A stretch of DNA of 64,000 nt. Origin: Treponema sp. GTDB taxonomy: Bacteria; Spirochaetota; Spirochaetia; Treponematales; Breznakiellaceae. The position numbers and the translations under genes are program-made. The stretch spans positions 1 to 64,000 of the forward strand of contig WRLF01000005.1 of NCBI GenBank assembly GCA_009777735.1, in the 5' to 3' direction. The notes under the pieces were generated by a model. That model was not told the origin of the DNA. It saw only the letters and a program-made list of their open reading frames with translations, and ran no database searches. Below, in pieces: positions 35,085 to 44,603 of the stretch; within the stretch, counting starts at the first letter, position 1, and each line of letters opens with the position of its first letter.

Positions 35085-36854
35085 ATGAAATTGCTTATTG
35101 CTATGCTGATTTTGTTCATGGCAGCCGCCGGCGGTCTTGCGGAAGAGGAAGAACAGGACAATAAACTGTTTTCTTTTGGGGTAGATACGGTTTCGGATGT
35201 ATTTTCCATTCGTTCTTTTAACGGTTCTTTTAACGATGACGACGAAGAAGGCAAAGGTGAAACCGGAAACCCCCTTATTCCTCCGCATAATCCGTTCCCG
35301 TATCAGGGCGGGGCTGAAACAAGGTTGTTTCAACCGCCCGCTTACGGTAACGGTCTGGATATTTGGGTTAAATTTAATTTTGAAACCGAAAAATTTGGCA
35401 CTCTGTTAAAATTATCCGCCTACGGCACCGGGATAAACGATATACATCTGAGCGAATGGAACGGATGGTTTACCCTTGGCCCCTGGTTTGATGATAATAT
35501 CAGCCTCAGGATTCTGGCGGGGAATATCGGCCCGTATGGGAGTATTCCCGCATATCATGTTTCTGACTCTCCGTTATTGTACAAAAAAAATTCAATGGGT
35601 GTTGTAATACCTTCCGGTACCATGACAAGCAGGTATCATGCCAGAAATGTCGTATATATTACCGAAACAAACTTCCCCTATGGCTATTGGAGGCCGGGTG
35701 TTCCCACGGGGTACGCTGAGTTTAACACTGTGGATACGCTCAATGTATTTTCACCGGCCGGTAACATAATCGATCAATCAAGAGAAATCCTGGAACAGTA
35801 TCCTGCTGGTATTCTGTTTGATATTAACACGAAACCGGTAACATTTACACTGGCAATGGGAAATCTTGTGGAAATGATGGGCCGTCCTTTCGCGTCGGCG
35901 TTGGAGTCGTATTGGTCGTTTAATCAAACCGGCAGATATGATCCGCATGGGGATAATTTACTGCTGGACAGGAATTTAAGTGTGGTTTTTCGCGCGGAAA
36001 GCGCCAGAATAATGGATCTTTTTATGGTTTCGGCTGTGTATAAATATAGAGAGATGGGCATGACAAAAAAATCCGGACCAGCCGGCACCTTTTTCCATGC
36101 TATAGATACAAAAGGCCAAACCCACGAATTCGGCATATTTTTTAATGTAGATGAGCTGCCGTTTTTCCCGGCTCTGGGGGTAACTCTCGGTTATTCAGGG
36201 CTTTACGAAGTATGGAACACCAGTGTATTAAATGATTTGAGGAGCGCCAACTTCCCGGGGAATGCCGCCGAAAAAGAACTTTTATGGTGGGCGCAATGGA
36301 AAAAAGCCGAGCTTCCGTTTTACAATGGCATTGATCTGAGGTTACATTACAACGGGATTGAAAACCTTGGCATATCTTTTAATAATAATGTGACGTTCGC
36401 CTCGGTAAACGGATTTAATGAAAATCTGGTCACTCATAGCAATGACCCGGATTTTAGAACCGGGGATCTATACAGGCCTGCATGGATATACGAGTATTGG
36501 CTGGTAGATAATGACAATCTGTCAGAAAGATATTTTGGATTGAACAATGTCCTGGGAGCAAGCTATCAGGTAAATGAAACGCTGATTGTGGATTTACAGA
36601 TTGCCAACCAGTTAGGTCTTTTTACATTAAAACAGGGAAAAACCACTGTGGCAACCGCTATAATAAACCGTTTTGAAATTTATGGCGGCGCCGGTTTACA
36701 TTTCGCTTACGGAAAACATTTTAACGCAAAACTGACGGGCGGCTTGTTATTCGCATTAAATACATTTTCTTATGAGGAGCCTGAATTCAGGGCAAGATCT
36801 AATGCGGGTTATGTTGATTTTGCCATTCCTCTGGGCATTCATGTTTCATATTAA
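35085..36854 (+). CDS. Putative outer-membrane beta-barrel protein, copy 1
   Basis: 589 aa. Signal peptide with cleavage near 'AAAGGLA-EEEE'. The mature part is rich in alternating aromatic/polar strands. The C-terminus 'IHVSY' ends in tyrosine preceded by alternating hydrophobics, the BAM recognition pattern of Gram-negative barrels. Family landmarks shared with the two paralogues are 'NPFPYQGG', 'LRLHYNGIENLGISFNNN', 'YFGLNNVLGASYQ' and 'YKYREMGMTKK'. GGAGG precedes the ATG. It sits in an operon 26 bp after the beta-helix lipoprotein and 10 bp before its paralogue. No known family is recognised. A porin or glycan conduit is the favoured guess because it always sits beside the beta-helix lipoproteins. 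Confidence 0.65.
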   Translation: MKLLIAMLILFMAAAGGLAEEEEQDNKLFSFGVDTVSDVFSIRSFNGSFNDDDEEGKGETGNPLIPPHNPFPYQGGAETRLFQPPAYGNGLDIWVKFNFETEKFGTLLKLSAYGTGINDIHLSEWNGWFTLGPWFDDNISLRILAGNIGPYGSIPAYHVSDSPLLYKKNSMGVVIPSGTMTSRYHARNVVYITETNFPYGYWRPGVPTGYAEFNTVDTLNVFSPAGNIIDQSREILEQYPAGILFDINTKPVTFTLAMGNLVEMMGRPFASALESYWSFNQTGRYDPHGDNLLLDRNLSVVFRAESARIMDLFMVSAVYKYREMGMTKKSGPAGTFFHAIDTKGQTHEFGIFFNVDELPFFPALGVTLGYSGLYEVWNTSVLNDLRSANFPGNAAEKELLWWAQWKKAELPFYNGIDLRLHYNGIENLGISFNNNVTFASVNGFNENLVTHSNDPDFRTGDLYRPAWIYEYWLVDNDNLSERYFGLNNVLGASYQVNETLIVDLQIANQLGLFTLKQGKTTVATAIINRFEIYGGAGLHFAYGKHFNAKLTGGLLFALNTFSYEEPEFRARSNAGYVDFAIPLGIHVSY

Positions 36855-36864
36855 GAGGTGCAAA

Positions 36865-38586
36865 ATGAAAAAATTGTTTGTTGCGTTTGCAATACTCCTT
36901 TTTATAACAGCCGGTCTTTTTGCCGAGGATAATCTGTTCTCTTTTGGGTTGAATTCGGTTTGGGATCCGTTTTATTTACGATCATTTACCGGTTCTTTTG
37001 CCAAGGAAGGCGTGTTAACTGACAGAGCTCCCGACCCCTTTCCCTATCAGGGGGGGAATGAAATCCAGTCGTTCAGGTCATCGGTATTTGGTTCGGGAAA
37101 TGACGCATGGGTTAGATTCAATTACAATACCGAACGATTCGGCGCCAGAGTGCAATTAACCGCTTATGGTATGGAAAACATTGATTTCCACCTGAGTAAC
37201 TGGAATGCATGGATCAGGGTGGGGGCGTGGTTTGATGACAATCTCTCCGTCCGTCTGCTTGCCGGAACAACAGGGCAGGATAGCAGTATACCGTCGTATC
37301 AGAATTTTGCCGCTCCGCTCCAGTTCAGAAAAGATGCCATGGGCGTTATGGTACCCATAAATAATATGACAGATATGTTTAGCAATGCCGATAACCTTCC
37401 CGAGACTGTGTTCCCTTATGGTTACGGTTTAACGAATATACCGACCGGTTATGTGAATTTTGCTTCCATAAATGTCGCCAATTTATTTGTACCTGCCGGA
37501 AGCGTTGTTCTTGATAAATACGGCAACGCTTTTGAACAGGAGGCGTCCGGTTTCCTCGTTGATATAGAAACAAAACCGGTTACCGTATCCCTGTCACTGG
37601 GCGGTCTTATGGAAAGTCTTGCCCGCCCGTTTTCTGTCCCCTGGCCGCATTTGTGGAGGAATGCGGCCCGCAGAAACTATGCCGAGAGGATGTACGATTC
37701 GAACAGCGAACACTTGCTGGAAGATGTAACTTTTACTATCGGAGCCCGTGCGGAAACAAAACGATTTTCCGATATGTGGATGATGTCGGCTTTGTATAAA
37801 TACACCGAAATGAGATTGACAAAAAAAGAAACACCCTATCCGGATTCTGTTGGCAGCTTTACCGTTGACTCGAAAAATCAAAGTCATGAATTTGGTTTAT
37901 ACGCAAACGCTGTACTGCCGTTTAATTTGGGGGTAACAATCGGTTATTCGGGAATGATGAGGAGATGGATATCGGATAATTATACATTTATGGAAACACT
38001 TGGGGTTAACGGATATGATGATGTAATGAGATACTGGTTTACCTCATGGAAACGGGTAGATTTTCCTTTCTTCAACGGCATTGACCTGCGAATGGAATAT
38101 ACAGGCATTGAAAGATTCGTAATCACATTCAATAACAATATAACTTTTGCCAGAGTGAATGGTTACACGGAAAGAGAAGACGGAGAGCCGGTCTTATACC
38201 GGACATCCTGGACTTATGAAGACAGAATCTTTAATAATCCCGATCGGTCGGAACGATATACCGGCCTGAACAATGTCCTGGGTTTTACCTTCGAGGCAAC
38301 AGATGCTTTGAAGTTACATGTGCATGTTTCCAACCAGTTTGGTATTTTTAACCTTGTAAACAATAATGATTCGGAGAGGATCGCCCATTCCATGGTTAAT
38401 TGTTTTGGTTTTTATGCCGGGGCTAATTTTGACATGATGGTAAGGGAATCGTTCAAACTGGGTTTTAGGGGCGGCGTTTCATTTGCAAACCGTACGTTTA
38501 ACTATCAGTCTCCGGACAACTCAGAAAGGTTTAAAGCCGGCTGGATTGATCTGGGGTTCCCCATAGGTATAAGTTTACAGTATTAA
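36865..38586 (+). CDS. Putative outer-membrane beta-barrel protein, copy 2
   Basis: 573 aa, paralogous to the preceding gene. The signal peptide ends near 'ITAGLFA-EDN'. Shared blocks are 'DPFPYQGGNE', 'MGVMVPINNM', 'LYKYTEMRLTKKE', 'FFNGIDLRMEYTGIERFVIT', 'FNNNITFARVNG' and 'RYTGLNNVLGF'. The C-terminus 'GISLQY' ends in tyrosine, again an outer-membrane barrel signature. The ATG at 36865 has AAGAGGTG upstream; the frame is open further 5' but only inside the preceding gene. The two adjacent copies may form a heteromer or have different specificities. It is the last gene of the plus-strand cluster. Confidence 0.65.
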   Translation: MKKLFVAFAILLFITAGLFAEDNLFSFGLNSVWDPFYLRSFTGSFAKEGVLTDRAPDPFPYQGGNEIQSFRSSVFGSGNDAWVRFNYNTERFGARVQLTAYGMENIDFHLSNWNAWIRVGAWFDDNLSVRLLAGTTGQDSSIPSYQNFAAPLQFRKDAMGVMVPINNMTDMFSNADNLPETVFPYGYGLTNIPTGYVNFASINVANLFVPAGSVVLDKYGNAFEQEASGFLVDIETKPVTVSLSLGGLMESLARPFSVPWPHLWRNAARRNYAERMYDSNSEHLLEDVTFTIGARAETKRFSDMWMMSALYKYTEMRLTKKETPYPDSVGSFTVDSKNQSHEFGLYANAVLPFNLGVTIGYSGMMRRWISDNYTFMETLGVNGYDDVMRYWFTSWKRVDFPFFNGIDLRMEYTGIERFVITFNNNITFARVNGYTEREDGEPVLYRTSWTYEDRIFNNPDRSERYTGLNNVLGFTFEATDALKLHVHVSNQFGIFNLVNNNDSERIAHSMVNCFGFYAGANFDMMVRESFKLGFRGGVSFANRTFNYQSPDNSERFKAGWIDLGFPIGISLQY

Positions 38587-38620
38587 GCTTGTAAGGAATG
38601 CTATAGTTTCGTCAGGTAAT

Positions 38621-39685
38621 TTACCGGGGAAACAATGTTACCCTCGCTTCTTTTATTTTTTGGTTTATGAAAATCTCATACTGGTCGTTTATCCATTTGT
38701 TGCGGCCGACAACCGGCGCTTCTTCTAAGCGCATAACATGGCCGCCTTCCTTGTTTATGATGTAATATACTTCCGGTCTGTCTTCCGGCCCGATAACGCA
38801 TGACCCTATGTCCCCTTCCCAAAGATTTTCCGCTATCCCCTGTTCGTAGGTGTCTTCCCTGGAAATAAAGCGGCTGTCAATGGAAAATTCTTCATAAGCA
38901 AGTCCGGGAACAGACCCGGACAGATTGAGAACAATCTCACCGGGTGAAAGGCCGTCTTTCAGGTTCAGTTCAAGCACGGGGCGCAATGTTTCGTTGGAAA
39001 CAGTGTCCTCATCCCAGCGGAAGTGTATTCCGGTTACAATGAGGGGTGCTATTTTCTGCCAGTCAGGGGCGGAATCATAGGCAGCCTGTAACTGCTCAAT
39101 GGTCGGGGCAAGCTCATTTCCAAGAAGATAGGTTTTTAGCATGTCCCTGATGCCGGTAATCCTGTAGCTGTTGAATTCCGCAGGACCAAGTGTTCTTGGC
39201 CCAAAAACAATATCGTCTGTTGGCGCGTTCCAGGCTGCCCGTTCTTCTTCAAGGTCATGAAATACTTCCGGAGTATCAATGCCTCTCTTGCGCGCTTCCT
39301 GAATGGTCACCATGTTTTTTACAAGGTCATCCAGTGCAAGCCTTTCCAGGAATTGCCGGGGGGTTTGGCCGTCATATTCTGTGTCCCAGAAACGGGCGCC
39401 CATTAAGCTTATATTGTATGCCTGTCCGTAATGGGCGGCAACGGCAGCCCTGAATTCCATGGCATATACATTCAAATCAAACTCGAAAAAAGGCTCCCCA
39501 TTTACCATGCCGATGGCTTTTACCCCGTCGTAGTAGAGTATATCGGCCTGTGCCAAATCGGCGGCGGTAAGCGCCGCTTCCTGCCTGATTCGGGGAATGT
39601 CTCTGCTCAGGACTGCAATGCCCGCCGCAATGATAACAACTGCTATAATAAACAGAACAATGGCGGTATTTTTTTTTATATACAT
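38621..39685 (-). CDS. Membrane-anchored SurA/PrsA-like foldase
   Basis: 354 aa with one N-terminal transmembrane anchor (about 7-27). The region 'GMVNGEPFFEFDLNVYAME' resembles the start of a SurA N-domain, followed by helical sequence and a PPIC-like region with 'YDSAPDWQKIAPLIVTGIHF' and a C-terminal 'VYYIINKEGGHVMRLEEAP'. The parvulin core is divergent, so catalysis is doubtful. It is convergent with the barrel genes. A periplasmic chaperone for the nearby barrels is a reasonable inference, though no operon link exists. Confidence 0.55.
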   Translation of the reverse strand: MYIKKNTAIVLFIIAVVIIAAGIAVLSRDIPRIRQEAALTAADLAQADILYYDGVKAIGMVNGEPFFEFDLNVYAMEFRAAVAAHYGQAYNISLMGARFWDTEYDGQTPRQFLERLALDDLVKNMVTIQEARKRGIDTPEVFHDLEEERAAWNAPTDDIVFGPRTLGPAEFNSYRITGIRDMLKTYLLGNELAPTIEQLQAAYDSAPDWQKIAPLIVTGIHFRWDEDTVSNETLRPVLELNLKDGLSPGEIVLNLSGSVPGLAYEEFSIDSRFISREDTYEQGIAENLWEGDIGSCVIGPEDRPEVYYIINKEGGHVMRLEEAPVVGRNKWINDQYEIFINQKIKEARVTLFPR

Positions 39686-39796
39686 AGTGGTTCTCCCCGC
39701 ATTATGATAATGATTAAGGGTAATTTATGGTAAAAACAGGTATTAATCAATATACATTTTTTGATAAAAAGAGTATTTTTTTAAAATCTTTACTGA

Positions 39797-39802
39797 TATA
39801 AT
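39797..39802 (+). promoter_or_regulatory. Probable -10 element of the membrane AraC gene
   Basis: A perfect TATAAT lies 18 nt upstream of the ATG at 39820 in a strongly AT-rich stretch, giving a very short leader. No matching -35 is seen 16-18 bp upstream. The RBS of the gene is also weak (TTTGGAT). Confidence 0.4.
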
Positions 39803-39819
39803 TTTTTTGGATCATTAGA

Positions 39820-42057
39820 ATGCAAAAACAACGACAGATTTTCGCCAGTTTCTCGCTGTCTTTTCTGTTTTTTATTATTATTCCCGTACTGGTATTTAAT
39901 ATAGCCATCTGGCTGGCAATCAGGGTGACAGGCAATAATGAGCGCCAGAACATGGTAGTCCGCCTTTCCGAGAGCAGCGGCAGAATGGATATCTGGATAC
40001 GGGATATCCAGAATATGGTAACGAGGCTGCGCAGGAACGAGCAAATTCGCGCTTTGGAACGGATGGACAGTTCCGAAGACGCGGAATATTTTACTGTCTG
40101 GCTTGCCATACAGAGTCTTCTCAGGATGGATATTCCCACACAGGGGCTGGATATAATGGTGTTCTGTCAAAACACCGGCCGTGTTCTGAGCCCCGGTTTT
40201 CTGGCGGGCAATATGAGCGAAGCCTGGGGCAGCAGTTTCCAATTCGGGGATTATGATTATTCCGGTTTTCTTGATTATTTTTGTTTTTCCGGTTTTCGGC
40301 CGGTATTTTTCCCCGGTATGGATACTATTTGGGAGAACACCCCTCACCGGGGAATGCTGTACGGGATGCGCCTTGATGTCAACAGTGAAATGTATACTTT
40401 TTCCCTCCTGCGGGAACAACGCATACGGGAGCATTTCTCCCCGGTGTTTTCCGGCGGCGGCGCTCTGTATATCTATGACGCATCGGGTTCTGTGCTGATC
40501 TCCCTTGGCGGCGGATTCCCTGCTGAACAATTGGATCCGGCGTTATTTGCGGGAAACGGGCTGCTTCCCGATGGTTTTTGGGGGCCGGGAATTATAGGTG
40601 CATACTCCCATTCCGATCACGGACTGTTTTATGTATCCGCGCTGAGTACTGAAGCCGCGTTGTATAATGTGCAGCGCTTATGGAATATTACGGTTATAAT
40701 CAATATTACTGCCATATTTCTTACTCTGGGATATGCTGTATTTTTAGCCGCATGGAACACGAAGCAAGTCGGCGAGGCCTTCCAGTTATTAAGCAAAGCC
40801 CCCGGCTTCTCCTCCTATGAAAAAGGAAATGCTCTGCGGTATTTAAATAATTCCGTGAAGCAGCTTGTCAGCGCCAATGTCCGGTTCAGGAAGGATGCCG
40901 ATTCCCGTTACGAAATACTCAAAGTGGCCTATATTGACCGGCTTCTCAACGATGAATGGGAAACGCCTCAAAAAGCGGCCGCATTGGCTGAATATGCGGG
41001 TATCTCCGTTACCGGGCGGCGCTTTTGCGTAATCCTGCTCGTGATAGGAGCGAAGAAAATAGATGAAGTCAATGCAACCGAAACATACCACCGGATTCAT
41101 GATATTTTGGAAAAGACATTGCCCGCAGATGAGGCAGTAATGTACAACCGCAATCCGGGCCGTATAGGGATTTTTCTTTTTCTTAAACCGGAACATTGGG
41201 CTGATTATAAAAAATATCTGGAAAACATTTTTCAAAACACAGTAATTCCGGATATAACAGAGCATTATAAGCTCATTGGAAGCCCTCTGTATGAAGATAT
41301 TTTTGAAATACGGGAAGCTTACCAGCTTTGCAGGGAATATGCCCTTATACATGACAATCTGGAAGACAGGCACCTGTATTGGATTGACCCTATCTTGCCC
41401 CTGCTGCATCAACAGATGATATTTTCCTTTCCTCTTGAGGTAGAACAAAAGCTCATTAACCAGCTGCGATGCGCTGATTTTGAAAATGCCCGCAATTTAA
41501 TTCAGGCAGTATTTAATGCCAATGTGCGGGAAATCCGCCTCAGCGAGCGCATGCTTATGATTTTCTACGCGAACCTCCAGGGCAGTTTTCTTAAATCTTT
41601 GGAAGGTTCTTTGGCGGATTTTTGGCGTGACGCCATTGAAGACCTGGACTTTAACTATTTGCCGCAGGAAATGGAAGAGATTTTTATTGAGCTTGCTCGC
41701 AGCATTTGCTCCTCTTCCCATGCGGAGCTTTCGAAGAAAAATTTTTTCATTAAAAAAGAAGACCTTGTCGCCTGGGTGGAAGAACACTTTAGTGAGGAAC
41801 GGCTTTCCCTGGGGCTGGCGGCCCGTCATTTCGGTTTCTCTGAATCGTATTTTTCCCAAATGTTCAAGGAAATTACCGGCGAAAATTTTTCTGTTTTTGC
41901 GGAACAAACCCGGCTGAACCATGCCCGGCTTCTGCTCAGGCAGCATCTAAAAATCGAAGAAGTCGCCTATCGCTGCGGTTACAGTTCAGCCAATTCATTC
42001 CGGCGAGCGTACAAGCGGCATTTCGGCATAAATCCCGCCCGTACACCTCCGAATTAA
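39820..42057 (+). CDS. Membrane-bound AraC-family regulator with extracytoplasmic sensor
   Basis: 745 aa one-component regulator. TM1 (about 11-33) and TM2 (about 288-311) flank a ~250-residue extracytoplasmic domain. A long cytoplasmic linker precedes an AraC DNA-binding domain with 'LAARHFGFSESYFSQMFKE' and 'IEEVAYRCGYSSANSFRRAY'. The layout is like the YesM sensor fused directly to an AraC output. No kinase or receiver motif is present, so signalling would pass through the membrane directly. It lies between the two beta-helix/barrel clusters, is divergent from the foldase gene, and its stop codon overlaps that of the 42054 lipoprotein in a shared TTAA. It is a natural candidate regulator of the glycan-capture genes. 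Confidence 0.85.
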   Translation: MQKQRQIFASFSLSFLFFIIIPVLVFNIAIWLAIRVTGNNERQNMVVRLSESSGRMDIWIRDIQNMVTRLRRNEQIRALERMDSSEDAEYFTVWLAIQSLLRMDIPTQGLDIMVFCQNTGRVLSPGFLAGNMSEAWGSSFQFGDYDYSGFLDYFCFSGFRPVFFPGMDTIWENTPHRGMLYGMRLDVNSEMYTFSLLREQRIREHFSPVFSGGGALYIYDASGSVLISLGGGFPAEQLDPALFAGNGLLPDGFWGPGIIGAYSHSDHGLFYVSALSTEAALYNVQRLWNITVIINITAIFLTLGYAVFLAAWNTKQVGEAFQLLSKAPGFSSYEKGNALRYLNNSVKQLVSANVRFRKDADSRYEILKVAYIDRLLNDEWETPQKAAALAEYAGISVTGRRFCVILLVIGAKKIDEVNATETYHRIHDILEKTLPADEAVMYNRNPGRIGIFLFLKPEHWADYKKYLENIFQNTVIPDITEHYKLIGSPLYEDIFEIREAYQLCREYALIHDNLEDRHLYWIDPILPLLHQQMIFSFPLEVEQKLINQLRCADFENARNLIQAVFNANVREIRLSERMLMIFYANLQGSFLKSLEGSLADFWRDAIEDLDFNYLPQEMEEIFIELARSICSSSHAELSKKNFFIKKEDLVAWVEEHFSEERLSLGLAARHFGFSESYFSQMFKEITGENFSVFAEQTRLNHARLLLRQHLKIEEVAYRCGYSSANSFRRAYKRHFGINPARTPPN

Positions 42058-44591
42058 TTTTCCCAGTTGTCCGGGGCAAACACAGGCTTTGTGATTTGTC
42101 CAAGAGAGTTAGAGTTATGGTGACCGGGTTTAATACCCTGGGTAAACAGCATGACATTTTCGCCTGCATCGGCATTACGGTACCAGTGATCGCCGGTATT
42201 GCCGTTTCTTGTTCCGAATTGCACGGCGACATTTGTCCGGCGGGTGCCCTGGTTATATGTGTTTGTATTATCCGCTATAACCCCGCCGGTTTTCTGGAGC
42301 GTGCCGCTGAGCATAATGCCGCCGGCGGATACCAGGGGGTTCGCTCCGCTGTTGCCGGTGAATGCATTGCCCGTTACGCTGCCGCCGGTCATGTAGAATG
42401 CATGCATGTTGGCCCGGTTTTGCGACGCGCTGCCTTCAGCATTCTGAATGCTGCCAAAACCGGTAATCCCGCCGCCGTGCGTATAAACGGGCGTGCCGCT
42501 GCTGCCGTTTGTAAGGGTATTGTTGCTGACTTCCCCGTCGTGCATCACAAAGTACGCCATACAAAACAAAGCTATCCCGCCGGCGTTTACATGCCTGCCG
42601 GTCATAGTCAGGGTGTTATTCGTAACTTTCCCGCTGTTCATAATGAAATAACCCTGGCCGTGCTGGTTGCTTTGTTCCCAGCCGTCGTCAACCCACATAG
42701 CGACACCTGCTGCTCCATTACCGTCTCTGCGGTTGCCGCGGATTTCCCCGCCGTCCAGGATCAGCCTGCCGCCGTCCCGCACATCAATAAGCGCGGCATT
42801 GTTGAGGCTGCCTGTTGCGCTTGTGTGTGTAAAAGCAACATTTTGTTCAATGATAAGGGTGATACCGTTCCTGATAACCATGGCGGAACCGTTGCCGCTT
42901 ACCGTGATCACTTTTTCGTTTGAGTCCGCACTGGCAAGGACAATGGTAAAACCGGCGCTGGGCATGAGCACCTGGCCTCCGGAAACTGTGACATTATTGG
43001 AGAACTGCGCCTGGGTAAATGTTCCTGCGCGGGCCGGAGCCGCCGTGTCGTATGTCTGGTTTTCTCCCAGAACGATAGTATATGTTCTGCCGTTAGCCTG
43101 GGAGTTGGCGTTTGTTATCAGCCAGTCAATGGCCCTCTGGTACAGTGTACCAGCAGGGGTTGCGGCAACGGCGCCTACCGCTGTGCCGTCCTGGTAAAAA
43201 CCGGCTGTAGTAGAAGAAAACCCGCCCCTTGGCACAAGATTTTTTACGATAAATTCCTGCATGGGCTTAATCGGATAGCCGATTTCTTCAACGGCAGAAA
43301 ATTCTTCTGTTACCGCCAGGCGAATTATTTCACCGTGTCTTGCAGCTCCGCTCATGGTGAGCGTCCAGGTATCGGCAAACGGGCCGCCTCCCACCGGAAC
43401 CGGCGAACTAACCGTCCGTGTTGTCATTGCCATGTCCAGCAGGGGTGCGGAATTATTGCCGAAATTTCCAATACGTACAGGAGGCTGGTCGTTTACTTTT
43501 ATTGTAAAGGCTGCCGCATTATCAATGCGGACCGGCTCGCTGAAAGAAATCTGTATCTGGTTTGAAGCGCCGGTAAGGACCTCCGCTTTGGTAATCCAGA
43601 TATCTTTATCATGGAGAATGCGGTTGTCTACTGGTTGATCGGTGAAAGACACAATGGGAAATGAATTATTATGGAATGAAACCAGCGAACCGGCAGCGGC
43701 ATTATAGCTTATTGTTACATCATCTTCATATATGATGTTGATTCCCATTGAAAATGTAATAACTGCGCCGTCTATTACCGCCGATGTAACGGGAAGTGTT
43801 GCCCTGCGCCTGCTGATAGTAAAACCATTTCCTGGATTACCCGCACCGGCGGATACCTCCGCGTCAAAGTGCAGCTCTATCGTCGTGGTAGATATGGCAT
43901 ACTCATCAGCGGGAACAGCCTGCGCCAGGGCAAACACGGGAGGCACAAATTGGTAGCCGTTTACCGGAGTAAAGCTGTCTGCCGCTGTTCCCAGGTCTAT
44001 CAGCGCCTGATTCACCATGTATTGATCTGCCGTAGTATCATTAAATACATCCAGTGCCGTATCCCGCGCGGCTAATAACTCGTCATACATCGCCTGCGTT
44101 ACCCACTGATGGTTTTGCGGGACATCCTGACCGTTTTCGCTTATTCTCACCTGGTCAAGGCGCACGTCAACCTCAAGGATTAAAAGAAACAATGCTTCCT
44201 TGTCAATGGCGCTTGTCCCGGAAGCCGGATGAAAATTATCCAGTGCGTCCACAATATCCATAACAGCCGCTGCTATTGTTCTGCTGGTAGCCGCTGGATC
44301 GTTAAAGACATCTATTCCGTTTTCCAGCGCATTTTCCAGAGCTGCATATACCGGCGGCAGCACCCACTGCAGGAATGTGGGTACATCAGCGCCGTCCAGG
44401 CTTGGGAGAACGCCGTCCATTCTTTGCTCGGCTTCGCTTATCCTTGTCCCCAGCCCGGCTTTGTTTACCGGCGGCGGTGGCGGCACTTTCATTTCAGGAT
44501 CATTCGGACACCCTGTGAACAGCACGCCCGCAGTAAGCGTGGCAAGCAGTATCAGCCAGCTTATGCCGGTTTTTCCTAAAATACCGTTCAT
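42054..44591 (-). CDS. Multidomain lipoprotein: FIVAR repeats, SwmB-like domain, C-terminal beta-helix
   Basis: 845 aa. Lipobox 'LFTGC' gives Cys28. Two FIVAR-like segments follow ('FLQWVLPPVYAALENALEN' and 'NHQWVTQAMYDELLAARDT', about 45-215), then one SwmB-like domain ('ISTTTIELHFDAEVSAG...NGFTIS'), a block with 'TAGFYQDG', and a parallel beta-helix ('ITLIIEQNVAF', 'GGRLILDGGEIRGN', 'MHDGEVSNNTL', 'MTGGSVTGN'). It ends 'FAPDNWEN', very like the 50352 protein. It is a shorter version of the 26633 product, with fewer repeats. AGGAGG is upstream. It is the last gene of the minus-strand cluster after the beta-helix and barrel genes. A surface glycan adhesin/receptor is proposed, not shown. Confidence 0.75.
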   Translation of the reverse strand: MNGILGKTGISWLILLATLTAGVLFTGCPNDPEMKVPPPPPVNKAGLGTRISEAEQRMDGVLPSLDGADVPTFLQWVLPPVYAALENALENGIDVFNDPAATSRTIAAAVMDIVDALDNFHPASGTSAIDKEALFLLILEVDVRLDQVRISENGQDVPQNHQWVTQAMYDELLAARDTALDVFNDTTADQYMVNQALIDLGTAADSFTPVNGYQFVPPVFALAQAVPADEYAISTTTIELHFDAEVSAGAGNPGNGFTISRRRATLPVTSAVIDGAVITFSMGINIIYEDDVTISYNAAAGSLVSFHNNSFPIVSFTDQPVDNRILHDKDIWITKAEVLTGASNQIQISFSEPVRIDNAAAFTIKVNDQPPVRIGNFGNNSAPLLDMAMTTRTVSSPVPVGGGPFADTWTLTMSGAARHGEIIRLAVTEEFSAVEEIGYPIKPMQEFIVKNLVPRGGFSSTTAGFYQDGTAVGAVAATPAGTLYQRAIDWLITNANSQANGRTYTIVLGENQTYDTAAPARAGTFTQAQFSNNVTVSGGQVLMPSAGFTIVLASADSNEKVITVSGNGSAMVIRNGITLIIEQNVAFTHTSATGSLNNAALIDVRDGGRLILDGGEIRGNRRDGNGAAGVAMWVDDGWEQSNQHGQGYFIMNSGKVTNNTLTMTGRHVNAGGIALFCMAYFVMHDGEVSNNTLTNGSSGTPVYTHGGGITGFGSIQNAEGSASQNRANMHAFYMTGGSVTGNAFTGNSGANPLVSAGGIMLSGTLQKTGGVIADNTNTYNQGTRRTNVAVQFGTRNGNTGDHWYRNADAGENVMLFTQGIKPGHHNSNSLGQITKPVFAPDNWEN

Positions 44592-44603
44592 GTAATGTTC
44601 CTC

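Noticed and set aside
42054-42057. TTAA as a transposon target or scar
   Set aside because: It is the shared overlap of two convergent stop codons; no inverted repeats flank it.
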